Below, piece by piece: positions 9,388 through 18,582 of a stretch of 64,000 nucleotides of DNA (its first letter is position 1; each line of letters opens with the position of its first letter). Under the pieces are notes generated by a model. That model had not been told where the DNA came from, ran no database searches, and was given only the letters and a program-made list of their open reading frames with translations. The DNA comes from Microbispora rosea subsp. aerata (lineage in GTDB: Bacteria; Actinomycetota; Actinomycetes; Streptosporangiales; Streptosporangiaceae): contig NZ_BMPY01000011.1 in assembly GCF_014647835.1 (NCBI RefSeq), positions 62,001 to 126,000 on the forward strand, given 5' to 3'. Made by a program: the position numbers and the translations under genes.

Positions 9388-10818
9388 TCAGGGCAGTGGG
9401 CTCATGTGGACGACCTTGGTGTGGGTCATCTCGTCGAGCAGCTCGGGGCCGTACCCGAAGCCGTGCCCGCTGGCGCCACGCGGCTGGGCCGCGCCGCCCG
9501 GCGCCCCGCCGAAGACGGCGTTGATCTTCACCGTGCCCACGGGCAGCTCGCGCCAGGCGCGCTGGGCGTTGGCCATCGACGGGGTGAGGACGGTGGCCGC
9601 CAGGCCGTACCGCGACTCGCGGGCCAGCTCAAGCGCCTCGTCGAACGACGCGACCACCCGCACCGCCGCGACCGGCCCGAACGTCTCCTCGCGCATGACC
9701 TCCATGTTCTCCGCGCAGTCGGCCAGGACGGTCGGCGGGTAGAAGGCCCCCGGCCCCTCGGGCACGTATCCGCCGGTCAGCAGCCGCGCCCCCGCTTCGA
9801 CCGCGCCGCGTACGTGCCGGTCCACGGTGTCGCGCTGGGCCCGGTCGACCAGCGGCCCGAGCGTGGTCTCCTCGTCCAGGCCGGGCCCCATGCGCAGCTC
9901 CTCGGCCCGCTGCACGAGCGCGGCGAGGAACTCCTCGGCGACGTCGCGGTGGACGTAGACCCGCTCGACCGAGGTGCAGATCTGCCCGGCGTTGGCGAAA
10001 CACCCGGTGGCCGCCTGTGCCGCCGCCCACTTGACGTCCACCCCGGCGTCCACGATCAACGGGTCTTTGCCGCCGTTCTCCAGCAACGTCGCGGCGCCCG
10101 TACGCGCGGCCACGGCGGCGATGGCCCGGCCGGCGGCGGTCGAGCCGACGTGCGCGACGAGATCGACGCCCGGATGCGCGGCCAGAGCCTCGCCCGGGTG
10201 CCGGTCGCCCGGCGCCATCGTCAGCACGCCCGGCGGCAGCTCCGCCGCCATGAGTTCGGCGAGCAGGGCCCCGGTGTGCGGCGTACGCTCCGACGGCTTG
10301 TGCACGACCGTGTTGCCGGTCGCCACGGCGGCCCCGATGAGCCCGCAGGCGATGGCCACCGGATCGTTCCACGGCGTGATCACCGCGACGACCCCGCGCG
10401 GCTCGTGGACCATCAGGTCGGTGGCGTCCCAGCCGCCCTGCAGGCTCCGTCCGCGGTGCGACGGCCCCAGCTCGGCGTACTGCCGGAGCGTGCCGACCCC
10501 CGCCGCCACGCCGCCTCGGCTGTCGCCGATCGGCTTGCCCATCTCCCTGGTCACCAGCTCGGCCAGCTCGTTCGCGCGGGCCTCGACCCGGCCGGCGATC
10601 AGGTGCAGGCAGGCCGCCCGCTCGGCGGGAGCCGTACGGGCCCAGCCGGGCTGGGCGCGGCGGGCCGAGGCGACCGCCCGCTCCACGTCCTCGGCGCATC
10701 CGGCGGGGAAGTCGCCCACCGGCTCACCCGTCGCCGGGTCGGCGACCGTGCGGTCCCGCTCGCTCGCGCTCGCCGTCCACTCCCCGTCGATCAGCACCCA
10801 GCGATCCCTGTCCCGCAC
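9388..10818 (-). CDS. NAD(P)-dependent aldehyde dehydrogenase
   Basis: A 476-residue cytosolic aldehyde dehydrogenase, full length for the superfamily. It has the cofactor-binding segment ITPWNDPVAIACG, the general base in LLENGGKDP, the nucleophile in NAGQICTSVERV and the late motif EETFGPVAAV. It oxidises an aldehyde to the acid with NAD(P)+. Closest family style is the broad succinate-semialdehyde/aldehyde dehydrogenase group, and the substrate is not evident. It stands alone, divergent from a conserved hypothetical gene 90 bases away, so context does not help. Confidence 0.9.
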   Translation of the reverse strand: MRDRDRWVLIDGEWTASASERDRTVADPATGEPVGDFPAGCAEDVERAVASARRAQPGWARTAPAERAACLHLIAGRVEARANELAELVTREMGKPIGDSRGGVAAGVGTLRQYAELGPSHRGRSLQGGWDATDLMVHEPRGVVAVITPWNDPVAIACGLIGAAVATGNTVVHKPSERTPHTGALLAELMAAELPPGVLTMAPGDRHPGEALAAHPGVDLVAHVGSTAAGRAIAAVAARTGAATLLENGGKDPLIVDAGVDVKWAAAQAATGCFANAGQICTSVERVYVHRDVAEEFLAALVQRAEELRMGPGLDEETTLGPLVDRAQRDTVDRHVRGAVEAGARLLTGGYVPEGPGAFYPPTVLADCAENMEVMREETFGPVAAVRVVASFDEALELARESRYGLAATVLTPSMANAQRAWRELPVGTVKINAVFGGAPGGAAQPRGASGHGFGYGPELLDEMTHTKVVHMSPLP

Positions 10819-10907
10819 CCCGGTTCTCCCCCCGATGCTCGTCCGGCCTGATGCGCTCTACCCCCCGGCGCGTACGGTTATCACCCGCTTCTTCTTAGAC
10901 TTCCCGT

Positions 10908-11450
10908 ATGCGACGGCTGAGCAGCACAGTGGTCGTGGTGGCCGGGGAGCAGGCCGCCGAGGTGCTTTCGCGGCTCGACGGGCTGCACAACGTACGGGCG
11001 ATCATCCGGGGGGAGCGGACGCCCGCCGAGATGACCGACGTGGTCACGCGGGCGAGCGCGACGTACGTGCTGCACGACGCCGATCCCCTGGCGGAGGTCG
11101 GCGAGGCGTGGACCGGCTTCTTCGACGGGACGACCCCCGTGGGCGGCCTGGAGGTCGCGATCGAGGCGGCGCTCGGCGCGCTGCGTGCCGACCGGCTGGT
11201 GCTGCCCGACTACTACATCGTTCTCGACCCCGACGGCCTGACGCCCACGCGGCGGCACTGGTGGCTGGGCGTGCTCGCCGGCGCAGCGCCGACCCGCGTG
11301 GTGCCGAGCCCCGCCTCGGCCGCCGCCGTCAAGGAGACGTTGCGCGGGCTGGCCGCGGGCCGCTGGTGGCCCGCCGACCTCGAAGAATGGCTGCGCGGCC
11401 TGCCCCGCCAGGTGCCCGACCGGGTCGGGCTTCCGGGCACACCCGCCTGA
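10908..11450 (+). CDS. Conserved hypothetical cytoplasmic protein
   Basis: A 180-residue protein without signal peptide or membrane helices. The N-terminal third (VVVVAGEQAAEVLSRLDGL) looks like an alternating beta-alpha fold. The centre has YYIVLDPDGLTPTRRHWWLG, and the C-terminus is tryptophan-rich (AAGRWWPADLEEWLRGLP). I do not recognise the family. It starts 90 bases from the divergent aldehyde dehydrogenase and probably has its own promoter in that gap. Confidence 0.65.
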   Translation: MRRLSSTVVVVAGEQAAEVLSRLDGLHNVRAIIRGERTPAEMTDVVTRASATYVLHDADPLAEVGEAWTGFFDGTTPVGGLEVAIEAALGALRADRLVLPDYYIVLDPDGLTPTRRHWWLGVLAGAAPTRVVPSPASAAAVKETLRGLAAGRWWPADLEEWLRGLPRQVPDRVGLPGTPA

Positions 11451-11819
11451 GCGCGGACATCGGCGTACGCCGACCACGGATGCGGCCTCGCCGCCCAGCC
11501 ACCGTACGCCGGGCACAGACGCCTTCATAAGGCCAGCGCCACACCCTGAAGCCGGGCGCGTCATCAATCACCGAGCGCCGCAGCCGGACGTGGCTTCACC
11601 ACGCAGCGCCGTACGGCGAAGCCGAGCGCGTCGAGCAGGGGTGTGGTTTTCGGCGCATACATCCCGTGGCGTCCGGAGCGCGGCACGCCCGCCTACGCCG
11701 AGAAAGCGCAGCTTCGAGGCGTTATTTGATCGTTACAGATATGGCCGCACAAAACCCCTGTTTCTCACGTTCCAAGTCAATGCGAAACGCTGTGAAACAC
11801 CCCCTATGAGGAGTAGACC
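11451..11819. other. Leader/promoter region of the L,D-transpeptidase gene
   Basis: A 369-base gap. The last 100 bases are clearly AT-richer (TTATTTGATCGTTACAGATA around 11725) and likely hold the promoter. GAGGAG at 11807-11812 is the ribosome binding site for the GTG at 11820. No gene was recognised in the GC-rich first half. Confidence 0.45.
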
Positions 11820-12920
11820 GTGAACATCCTCCGGCGGGCGGCCCACGTCACACTCACCGTTGCCGCCGTCGCCGTCGCTACGGCCTGCTCGGCGGGAGGC
11901 ACAACCGCTCCCGCCGCATCAGTCACTGGTGCGGCCGGTACGACCACTCAGGCTCCGACCCCACAGGCCAAGACCACTACGGCGGCGGCACTCGCGCCGC
12001 GCGCGGCGTCCAAGACGGCACGCAAGGCAAAGAAGCCGAAGCTCGGCATCGCCGACATCACGCCCATGGGCGAGAAGGTCGAGCGCGTCGGCGTCGGTTT
12101 CCCGATCATCGTCACCTTCGACCGGCCGGTCCGCAACAAGGCGGCCGCCGAAGCGGTGCTGCACGTCCAGGCCGAAAAGCCGGTCGAGGGCGCATGGCGG
12201 TGGGTCTCCGACCGCAAGGTCGTCTACCGTACGAAGACCTACTGGAAGCCGCACCAGAAGGTCTTGTTCACCGCGCGCCTGAGCCAGATCCCCGGCAACG
12301 AGGCCGCCAAGGACGTCTCGCGCCGCTTCGCCGTCGGCACCGCCAACATCTCGGTGGTCGACACCAAGCGGCACGTGATGAAGGTGCGCCGCGACGGGAA
12401 GCTGGCCAAGACCATCCCGATCAGCGCGGGCCGCGGCGGCCTGAAGCGCAACGGCGTCGACGTCTATCTCACGACCAGCGGCGTGCATCTCGCCATGGGC
12501 AAGAAGCGCGTCGAGACGATGACGTCGTCCTGGCTCGGCGTCACCGACCCCAAGGACCCGCTGTACTACAAGCTGGAGATTCCCTGGGCGGTCCGGATCT
12601 CCGACAGCGGCGAGTACGTCCACCAGAGCGCGGGCGACTACCACTTCCTGGGCAAGTCGAACCAGAGCCACGGGTGCGTGCGCGCCACGCCCGCCGGGGC
12701 CAAGTGGTTCTACCAAATCAGCCAGCGCGGTGACGTCATCGTGATCACCGGCACCAAGCGCAAGCTCGACTGGCGCAACGGCTGGAGCTTCTGGCAGCTG
12801 AGCTGGAACCAGTGGAAGCGCGGCAGCGCGCTGCCCGCCGGTTCGGCCTCGGCCTCCGCTTCGACGCCCTCGCCCTCACCGTCGGCCTCCCCGTCCGACG
12901 ACCAGGGCGTCCTGCTCTGA
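11820..12920 (+). CDS. Lipoprotein L,D-transpeptidase (YkuD domain)
   Basis: A 366-residue cell-wall enzyme forming 3-3 peptidoglycan cross-links. A lipobox (VAVATAC, Cys23) predicts a lipid-anchored outer-face protein. A threonine/alanine-rich linker leads to an Ig-like domain (VERVGVGFPIIVTFDRPVRN onward), as in mycobacterial LdtMt2. The YkuD domain follows, with the catalytic run SHGCVRA (Cys near residue 286) and an upstream histidine in DYHFLG. The common mycobacterial form is SHGCVN, so this has arginine instead of asparagine. The C-terminus is a Ser/Ala/Pro-rich tail. A strong hairpin follows the gene. Confidence 0.92.
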   Translation: MNILRRAAHVTLTVAAVAVATACSAGGTTAPAASVTGAAGTTTQAPTPQAKTTTAAALAPRAASKTARKAKKPKLGIADITPMGEKVERVGVGFPIIVTFDRPVRNKAAAEAVLHVQAEKPVEGAWRWVSDRKVVYRTKTYWKPHQKVLFTARLSQIPGNEAAKDVSRRFAVGTANISVVDTKRHVMKVRRDGKLAKTIPISAGRGGLKRNGVDVYLTTSGVHLAMGKKRVETMTSSWLGVTDPKDPLYYKLEIPWAVRISDSGEYVHQSAGDYHFLGKSNQSHGCVRATPAGAKWFYQISQRGDVIVITGTKRKLDWRNGWSFWQLSWNQWKRGSALPAGSASASASTPSPSPSASPSDDQGVLL

Positions 12921-12937
12921 CAGGCCTTCCGCTCTCG

Positions 12938-12982
12938 ACGGCGCTCCCGCCCCGGTCCATACGACCCGGGCGGGAGCGCCGT
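12938..12982. terminator. Strong bidirectional hairpin between convergent genes
   Basis: A perfect 15-base inverted repeat (ACGGCGCTCCCGCCC at 12938-12952 and its complement at 12968-12982) with a 15-base loop, followed by CTCCTTTCC. It lies between the L,D-transpeptidase and protease stops and probably ends both transcripts. Confidence 0.8.
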
Positions 12983-13044
12983 CTCCTTTCCGGCGCGTCG
13001 GGGCGTCGGGGGCTGTCGCCGCGTCGCGCCCTCGTCAACGGGCT

Positions 13045-14085
13045 CTACACGACGCGGCCGGTCCAGGTGGCCTCGGCGTACCGGTAGATTCCGTACGCCT
13101 CACTGTCGAAGTACGGCGAGACGCCGGTGTCGTACCGGCCGTCGCCGTCGGTGTCGGCGACGCCGATCGTGACGCCGTTGACGTAGCCGGCGCCGCTGTC
13201 GTCCGCGTAGCGGATCAGCCACGGCGACCCGAGCGAGCCCTCGCCGGTGAACGGGGAGTCCACGCCGACGGGCCTGTCCATGCGGCGGCCGGTGAGGTTC
13301 ACGGCGTACGCCGGACCGGTCGAGCGTTCGAGGGTCTCGCCCGTGTAGGGACTGCTGCCGTCGGGATTGGGACCGGCGGGATAACCGAAGACGTCGACCG
13401 TGGACGCGAGCGGCTCGTTGAACGCGAGCCCTTGGCCGCCGACGTTGTCGGCCAGCTTCCCGACATCGGTCAGCACGTCCGGGGCGGACAAGGCGACGCC
13501 CTCGTACACGTTGACGAAGGCGTAGTCGCCGTCGAAATCCCTGATGTCGTCGAAGGCGTAGGGAGCGATGCCCTGCTTGCCGACGTACAGCCCGAACGGG
13601 GCCGCGCCGTCGGAGTAGCCGGGGACGAAGACCCACTTGGCGAGCGGGCCCATCGGGGCCTGAACGTCCAGCAGGCAGTGACCCGCCGTCGCGACGACGT
13701 TCCGGTAGCGCGACTGCACGGCCGTGCCGCTGCACCAGTGCGGCTGGAGGTCGTCGCCGATGAAGAACACCTTGCCCGAGGTCGTGGGCATGCCTCCCTG
13801 CGGCGCGGCCGACCCCGGCCTCGGCGCGATGAGCACCGGTTTGCCGTCCGGGACGATGCCGGTGCCCAGGCGTTCCCCGCCGACCGAGGTCAGCACGGCG
13901 TACGGCGTGGCGCGCTTCAGGTTGGCGCCGTCGTCGGCGAGCCAGAACCGTGCCACCTCCTGAGCCGCCGCCGTGGTGCGGGCCAGCGGCACCGTCGCCG
14001 CATCCGCGGCCTGTGCCGGTTGGCAGACGACAGCGGACGCGAACACGCCCAGGCCGATGCCCAACGCGATCAACGCACGTCTCAC
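13045..14085 (-). CDS. Secreted trypsin-like (S1-family) serine protease or pseudoprotease
   Basis: About 346 residues. The GTG at 14085 gives a textbook signal peptide (MRRALIALGIGLGVFASAVV, cleavage after QPAQA) and has GGGAG six bases upstream; longer starts at 14106 and 14130 exist. The chymotrypsin-fold triad is visible as His in VATAGHCLL, Asp in DGDYAFVNV and a serine in GEGSLGSPWL. The usual GDSGGP reads GSLGSP here, so the oxyanion region is altered, as in glutamyl-endopeptidase-like relatives. Near the C-terminus DTDGDGRYDTG is a calcium-binding-like aspartate loop. Extracellular; target unknown. Confidence 0.8.
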   Translation of the reverse strand: MRRALIALGIGLGVFASAVVCQPAQAADAATVPLARTTAAAQEVARFWLADDGANLKRATPYAVLTSVGGERLGTGIVPDGKPVLIAPRPGSAAPQGGMPTTSGKVFFIGDDLQPHWCSGTAVQSRYRNVVATAGHCLLDVQAPMGPLAKWVFVPGYSDGAAPFGLYVGKQGIAPYAFDDIRDFDGDYAFVNVYEGVALSAPDVLTDVGKLADNVGGQGLAFNEPLASTVDVFGYPAGPNPDGSSPYTGETLERSTGPAYAVNLTGRRMDRPVGVDSPFTGEGSLGSPWLIRYADDSGAGYVNGVTIGVADTDGDGRYDTGVSPYFDSEAYGIYRYAEATWTGRVV

Positions 14086-14588
14086 ATCGATCTCCCGTCC
14101 AGTCATGGGGTGTCTTCGCACCCCGTTCACACGGAGAGCCGACCGGCCACCCGGCCGACGGCACCATGATCGTAACTCAGATTGGACGAATTTTTAGATC
14201 ACATGTTCGAAACAAAGGTTGATGCTCATGTTAGGCGCATGGAGCACTTCTCGGCTATCGCATGACCGAACGATCGATGGGGATCACGGCTCCTGCCGTA
14301 CGGCTTGGGGCGCTTGGACCGAGGCGACACAGCCTCACCGCCTCGCGACGGAGAGCACCGCCCTTGACGGCTTTGGGGCCACGAAGAGAGCAGCAACGCA
14401 CGGCGCCCGGAGCGGCGCCGCACTGCCGCAGCAGCACGCCTGACGCGGCGGCTGTGGATGACGCCGAGAACAGCAGCGCGCTGCGCGTGGCCCATATGCG
14501 GAAAAATTCGCATTTAATCTTTCGGCACATCTCCCAACGCCACACGGCCTGTGGAAAAAGTTCCCAGACGGGCCCGGCCGATGCTTTC
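14086..14588. other. 500-base gap with patches of low GC
   Basis: I see no credible gene. Open frames crossing it are composition artefacts. AT-rich patches occur near 14170-14220 and 14505-14525. Two DnaA-box-like words, TGTGGATGA (14451) and TGTGGAAAA (near 14551), lie 100 bases apart. The right part probably contains the promoter of the small acidic gene. Confidence 0.4.
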
Positions 14589-14765
14589 ATGAGTCAGGAG
14601 GGAAAAGAAACGCCGATCAAAGGCGAGGAAATGCTTAAGATGCTTCTTCAGCAATTGGCGGAACTACTCGACGGCGGCGGCGACCTGCACATTGGCGATG
14701 ACTCACACGCCTTGGAGCCGGACGACGACGCCGATGAAATAGATGATATAGACGACGACTTCTGA
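14589..14765 (+). CDS. Small acidic protein, unknown function
   Basis: A 58-residue protein beginning MSQEGKETPIKGEEM, with an amphipathic leucine-rich helix (MLKMLLQQLAELL) followed by GGGDLHIGDDSH and a strongly acidic tail (about half Asp/Glu). The start is uncertain: ATG at 14589 lacks a clear ribosome site and ATG at 14631 is an alternative. It ends 40 bases before the CDP-alcohol phosphatidyltransferase and probably shares its transcript. Codons include AT-rich choices (GAA ATA GAT GAT ATA) unlike neighbouring genes. It could be a regulatory partner or a leader-type peptide; neither is demonstrated. Confidence 0.5.
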   Translation: MSQEGKETPIKGEEMLKMLLQQLAELLDGGGDLHIGDDSHALEPDDDADEIDDIDDDF

Positions 14766-14805
14766 CGCTTCCCCCGAATCCCTGCATAATCCAGAAAGCC
14801 CCCAA

Positions 14806-15762
14806 ATGACGTTCACGCTACATGACGTACGCTCTCGGACATATAAGGCGCGCGACGCCTGGTGGACCGTGTTCCTGGTGGACCCTCTGGCGGGCCGGTT
14901 GGTGGTGACGGCCGCCAACCGCACGTCCATCACCCCAAACCAGATCACCTGGGCCGCCTTCGTGCTGGGTCTGGGCTCGGCCTGGTGCTTCCTGCGGGCC
15001 GACTGGCCGTGGCTGGTCGCCGGAGCCGTGCTCTACCACCTGAGCTTCGTCCTCGACTGCATGGACGGGAAGATCGCCCGGCTCAAGGGAACGGGAACGG
15101 TCCTCGGCGGCTGGCTCGACTACGTCTTCGACCGGATCCGGGTGCTGGCCTGCACCGCCGCGCTGATGTGGGGGCAGCACCGCGCGACCGGGCAGGTCGT
15201 CTACCTGCTCCTGGGCATCGCGGTGGTGTTCCTCGACATGCTCCGCTACGTCGACGCCCTGCAGATCGCCAAGGTCCGCCGCCAGATGCGCCGCATGCTG
15301 CGGGACGCCTACGAGGAGTCGGCGCCCGAGGGTTCGGCCGCGCTGCCTGCCGCCCTGTTGCGCGAGGACCTCGACCACGACCCCGACGAAATCAGAATCC
15401 GCCTGACGGAGAGTGTCGATCTGCAGGAGGAGTTCCACAGCCGCTTCTCCTGGTATCCCGGCCTGCGCGGGTGGCTGCGCGAGCATCGGATCCGCACCCA
15501 CCTGGTGAGCGGCATCGAGTTTCAGATGGCCGTGTTCATCATCGGGCCGCTGACCGGCGCGGTCATCCCGGTCACGATCGTCGCAGCCGTCCTGCTGCTG
15601 TTCTTCGAGGCCGCGATCATGTACAAGCTCCTGCTGTCGTCGCGTGACCTGAAACGCGCGCTGGCCGCGATTCGCTCGTCCGCCCAGCAGCCCGTCCCGG
15701 GCACGCCCATCGGTCGGGCATCCCTCCGGGCGAACACCCACGGTGAAGCAGGCGCGGCATGA
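14806..15762 (+). CDS. CDP-alcohol phosphatidyltransferase family membrane enzyme
   Basis: A 318-residue membrane enzyme that transfers a phosphatidyl group from CDP-diacylglycerol to an alcohol. The family signature D-x2-D-G-x2-A-R-x8-G-x3-D-x3-D is perfect (DCMDGKIAR then GGWLDYVFD, about residues 85-108). Several hydrophobic helices flank it. An unusual charged stretch of about 80 residues (RRQMRRMLRDAYEE to LREHRIRTH) lies between helices and is longer than in PgsA or PIS, so the alcohol acceptor is uncertain. It follows the small acidic gene by 40 bases. Confidence 0.9.
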   Translation: MTFTLHDVRSRTYKARDAWWTVFLVDPLAGRLVVTAANRTSITPNQITWAAFVLGLGSAWCFLRADWPWLVAGAVLYHLSFVLDCMDGKIARLKGTGTVLGGWLDYVFDRIRVLACTAALMWGQHRATGQVVYLLLGIAVVFLDMLRYVDALQIAKVRRQMRRMLRDAYEESAPEGSAALPAALLREDLDHDPDEIRIRLTESVDLQEEFHSRFSWYPGLRGWLREHRIRTHLVSGIEFQMAVFIIGPLTGAVIPVTIVAAVLLLFFEAAIMYKLLLSSRDLKRALAAIRSSAQQPVPGTPIGRASLRANTHGEAGAA

Positions 15763-15820
15763 GCGGCTTCACCTGCGGCTACGTCGATAAAGGTGCCGTC
15801 ACAAGGGGTAGCGGTGGGAC

Positions 15821-16267
15821 ATGACCGAACGCGAGGAACCCGCCTGCCTGCCCGATCCCGCCCACCGCCGCCCCGAAGGGCTGGACGACGTCACCGTCGA
15901 CGCGCTGGGCAGGCTCAGTAAGGCGCTGGAGACGGTCCATCGGGTCCGCGGCCACCTGTATGCCTTCCACCAGCTCACCGGTACGGCGGACTTCGAACTC
16001 GACAACGCCGTACGGCTGCTGCGGCAGGCCGGCCACGACAAGTGGGCCGACCGCATCGAACGCGAGCTAATCGGCCGCAACGTCATCCAAGGCCGCTGGA
16101 CCTTCCAGATCGTCGAAGAGTACGACGACGGCTACTACGCGACCTTCCAAGAGCTGGAACGCCAGGCCCGCAACGAGCTGGCCGGAGGAATCCGGCATCT
16201 CTACGAGGCCGAGCTGAAGCAGCAGCGCCGCACGCCCGGAGAGCCCGGCCACGAGACGACACCATGA
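15821..16267 (+). CDS. Conserved actinobacterial hypothetical protein
   Basis: A 148-residue soluble, mainly helical protein with features such as LSKALETVHRVRGHLYAFHQ and DKWADRIERELIGRNVIQGR. I recognise it only as a recurring actinobacterial protein without assigned function. It begins 58 bases after the phosphatidyltransferase on the same strand and might be co-transcribed. No signal peptide or membrane segment. Confidence 0.65.
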   Translation: MTEREEPACLPDPAHRRPEGLDDVTVDALGRLSKALETVHRVRGHLYAFHQLTGTADFELDNAVRLLRQAGHDKWADRIERELIGRNVIQGRWTFQIVEEYDDGYYATFQELERQARNELAGGIRHLYEAELKQQRRTPGEPGHETTP

Positions 16268-16474
16268 AACACGAGACCACCCCGTGAAGCCCGGATTTCC
16301 GGCCGGCTGTCCATGAACGTCACCGGCTGCGAGGGAGCTGACCTGCGGGTAAGCGTGGATCGAGCGCCATAGCCGGTTACCGTTAATCATGGCGCACGCC
16401 CTGAGCGCCCGCCGAGTTCGACGTGCCGGCCTTCCCGGACTGACGATGCTCCCGCCGTCACCGGAGCGGGGTCA

Positions 16475-16759
16475 GTGATCGAAGTGCTCCCAACCGACGC
16501 GCCATGCAGCGCCAACGCCTCGCCCACCGCGACACCACGCGACACCCAATGGCCACCGCGCCCGCCAAGCACGAAGAACGTCACCTCCAACCTCGCGATG
16601 ATGGTCAGGGGCAACGCGACCCTGCTGCGTACGGCCGAGGAGCAGAAGGTCAGCCCGGAGCTGCTCACGCCGTTCATGACTCTCATGGCGCGGCGGCTGG
16701 CGGACGGCCACGCCGACGAGGGCACCACCGGGGTGATCGACCTGCTGCGGATGGCCTGA
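16475..16759 (+). pseudogene. C-terminal remnant of an NAD(P)-dependent reductase (imine-reductase-like)
   Basis: The final 55 residues (AMMVRGNATLLRTAEEQ, SPELLTPFMTLMARRLADGH, GVIDLLRM) resemble the helical dimerisation end of imine-reductase/beta-hydroxyacid-dehydrogenase-like proteins, where the pattern GvspelL-P-l-RAvadGHgd-LielLR is typical. No Rossmann domain precedes it: upstream sequence is proline/threonine-rich and not family-like. It is therefore read as a decayed gene fragment. An independent small protein is the alternative. Confidence 0.45.
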
Positions 16760-16839
16760 CCCGTCCCCTGCCCCCGGCCCGCCCACACCGGAAGTTATCC
16801 TCGCCAGAGGATGCCGACCGCGTCGTGCGAGGTGAGGCC

Positions 16840-17322
16840 GTGACCGAGCGCAAGCCTCTCGGAGTGAGCTTCGAGTCGTGGATCGACCGGCAGATCCGCG
16901 AGGCCGCCGAGCGTGGCGAGTTCGACGACCTTCCGGGCGCCGGCAAGCCCATCCCCGGCCAGGGCAAGCCGCACGACGACATGTGGTGGATCAAGCAGAA
17001 GCTGCGCGCGGAGAACCTGTCGTTTCCGCTGCCGGGGACGCTGGCGCTGCGCAAGGAGGCCGAAGAGGCGAGGGCGGAGGCGCTCGGCGCCCGCACCGAG
17101 GCCGAGGCGCGCCGGATCGTCGAAGAGATGAACGACAAAATCCGCGACAGCTACCGCAAGCCCCTGTCCGGTCCGCCCGTCGTGCAGCCGCTCATCGACG
17201 TCGACGAGATCGCCGCCGAGTGGCGGGCCCTTCATCCGGTCGCGGAGAGGAAGCCCGCACCCACGCCTGTTCCCGACAAGCGACCGGAGCGCTCACTTCT
17301 CCGGTGGTTCAGACGCCGCTGA
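16840..17322 (+). CDS. DnaJ homologue subfamily C member 28-like conserved domain protein (DUF1992)
   Basis: A 160-residue protein. The N-terminal half matches the DUF1992/PF09350 pattern: SWIDRQIREAAERGEFDDLPG, GKPIPG and DDMWWIKQKLR in order. The family is also found in DNAJC28 proteins, but no J domain is present and the biochemical role is unknown. The C-terminus is basic and tryptophan-containing (RSLLRWFRRR), perhaps membrane-associated. The GTG at 16840 is placed just before the conserved domain and follows GAGGTGAGG closely. Confidence 0.8.
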   Translation: MTERKPLGVSFESWIDRQIREAAERGEFDDLPGAGKPIPGQGKPHDDMWWIKQKLRAENLSFPLPGTLALRKEAEEARAEALGARTEAEARRIVEEMNDKIRDSYRKPLSGPPVVQPLIDVDEIAAEWRALHPVAERKPAPTPVPDKRPERSLLRWFRRR

Positions 17323-17928
17323 CCCACCCGGGCTCCTCACCGGACGACAGTGAGGTGAGGACCTTCCGATCGCCCGCCGTGCCGCCCCTCCGGCCGCTCC
17401 TGCCGTACGTGACCTGCGAACGAAAAGCGTTCGGAGGGGGCCACGGCGCGCATGCGCAAGATCGCGGCGAGCACAGATGTGCTGCTCACGACGGGAACGG
17501 CGACGGTGGACGCCGCGACGCGGGCGGCGCCCACCGGACGGTCAGCCCGGCTCCCGCCGGAGGTTTCGAGGTCGCCGCCCGACTGCCCGTCACCGGGAGC
17601 CGGGCGGCGCACGAGTAGGTGTGGACAGCGCCCGGCCTCGGCCTGCACGAGACTATGGCGGCACGGGAGCCGGACCTCGCCCGGCGGCGAGTGCAGCGGC
17701 CCACTGCACGAGGACGACCGATTCCGCCCGCGGCCGGCTCGTCTCGCAGGCGGTCGTCCCAGGGCTGTGACAGGGTTTAAGCAAGCTCCAAGCCGGTTCC
17801 AGGGCCGTGCCGCCATCCTCACTGACGGACGACGTCCGCTGTCGGCGGCAGGAGCACGACGAACGGCCACGGCCCCGGCCACGCGGCGGTGGTCGTCACG
17901 ATGTCGCGAGACGACCAAGGAAGCTCCA
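17323..17928. other. 600-base gap without recognised gene
   Basis: Long frames exist but have arginine/proline/serine-rich random composition typical of non-coding high-GC DNA. One near 17410-17455 starts after GGAGGGG, but its translation shows no domain. AAGGAAG at 17917 is the ribosome site for the next gene. I assign nothing here. Confidence 0.4.
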
Positions 17929-18582
17929 GTGCCCGATGCTCTCGCCCCCTTCCGGTGGCTGGCAGCCCCACCCGGAACCTCGTACAACCCGCTGGGCGAC
18001 GTCTTCTGCGTGGCGTTCTTTCACGGGCTGGAGCCTGCCGAGGTCGCGGCCCGGTTCGACTCCGCCGAAACACCGGCGCGTTCGATGACCTTCGGCGAGC
18101 TCGACGACAGGGTCACGGAGTTCATCGAGGGGACCGACGGCGGCTGCGGCGGCGGATATGTCGGCGTCACCCGGATCGGCGAGTGGAGTGTGGTGATCGA
18201 GCCGTATGGCTGGCACATCACGCTGAGCGAGAACCTGGCGTGCCTATCGCGGGGCTGCGAGGCGGTGGCCGTCGGCCGCCACGACTACGCCGATCACCGC
18301 TTCATGTACGCCGTGGACGGCGAGATCGTCACCGCGTTCACGCCGCACGTGTCGGCCAAACGCTGGGGCAGCGACCACGATCGGCTGAGGGAGCCGATGC
18401 GCCGGGTCGGACTGCCGTTGACCGCGACGGCCGGCAAGCCGACCTGGGACACGCGGTGGGACGACGCGCTTCCGAAAGCGTTCGCGCTCGCCGCCACGAT
18501 CACCGGGGTGACCCTCTCCGCGGATTCCCTCGCCGGGCCGCTGCTGGTCGCCTCCGTCGCCCAATGGGCCCAGGTCTACTAA
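17929..18582 (+). CDS. DUF6461-like protein
   Basis: A 217-residue cytoplasmic protein whose layout matches the actinobacterial DUF6461 pattern: an opening tryptophan segment, a GDVFCVAFFHGL strand, GVTRIGEWSVVIEPYGWH, LSRGCEAVAVGRH and MYAVDGEIVTAFTPH. The function is unknown. These proteins are usually multi-copy in mycelial actinomycetes. The GTG at 17929 is preceded by AAGGAAG. A related C-terminal module appears in the ankyrin gene at 34968-35930. Confidence 0.75.
   Translation: MPDALAPFRWLAAPPGTSYNPLGDVFCVAFFHGLEPAEVAARFDSAETPARSMTFGELDDRVTEFIEGTDGGCGGGYVGVTRIGEWSVVIEPYGWHITLSENLACLSRGCEAVAVGRHDYADHRFMYAVDGEIVTAFTPHVSAKRWGSDHDRLREPMRRVGLPLTATAGKPTWDTRWDDALPKAFALAATITGVTLSADSLAGPLLVASVAQWAQVY

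Noticed and set aside
17452-17928. N-terminal extension of the DUF6461-like gene
   Set aside because: Random Arg/Pro/Ser composition, and the ribosome site and homologous region begin at 17929.
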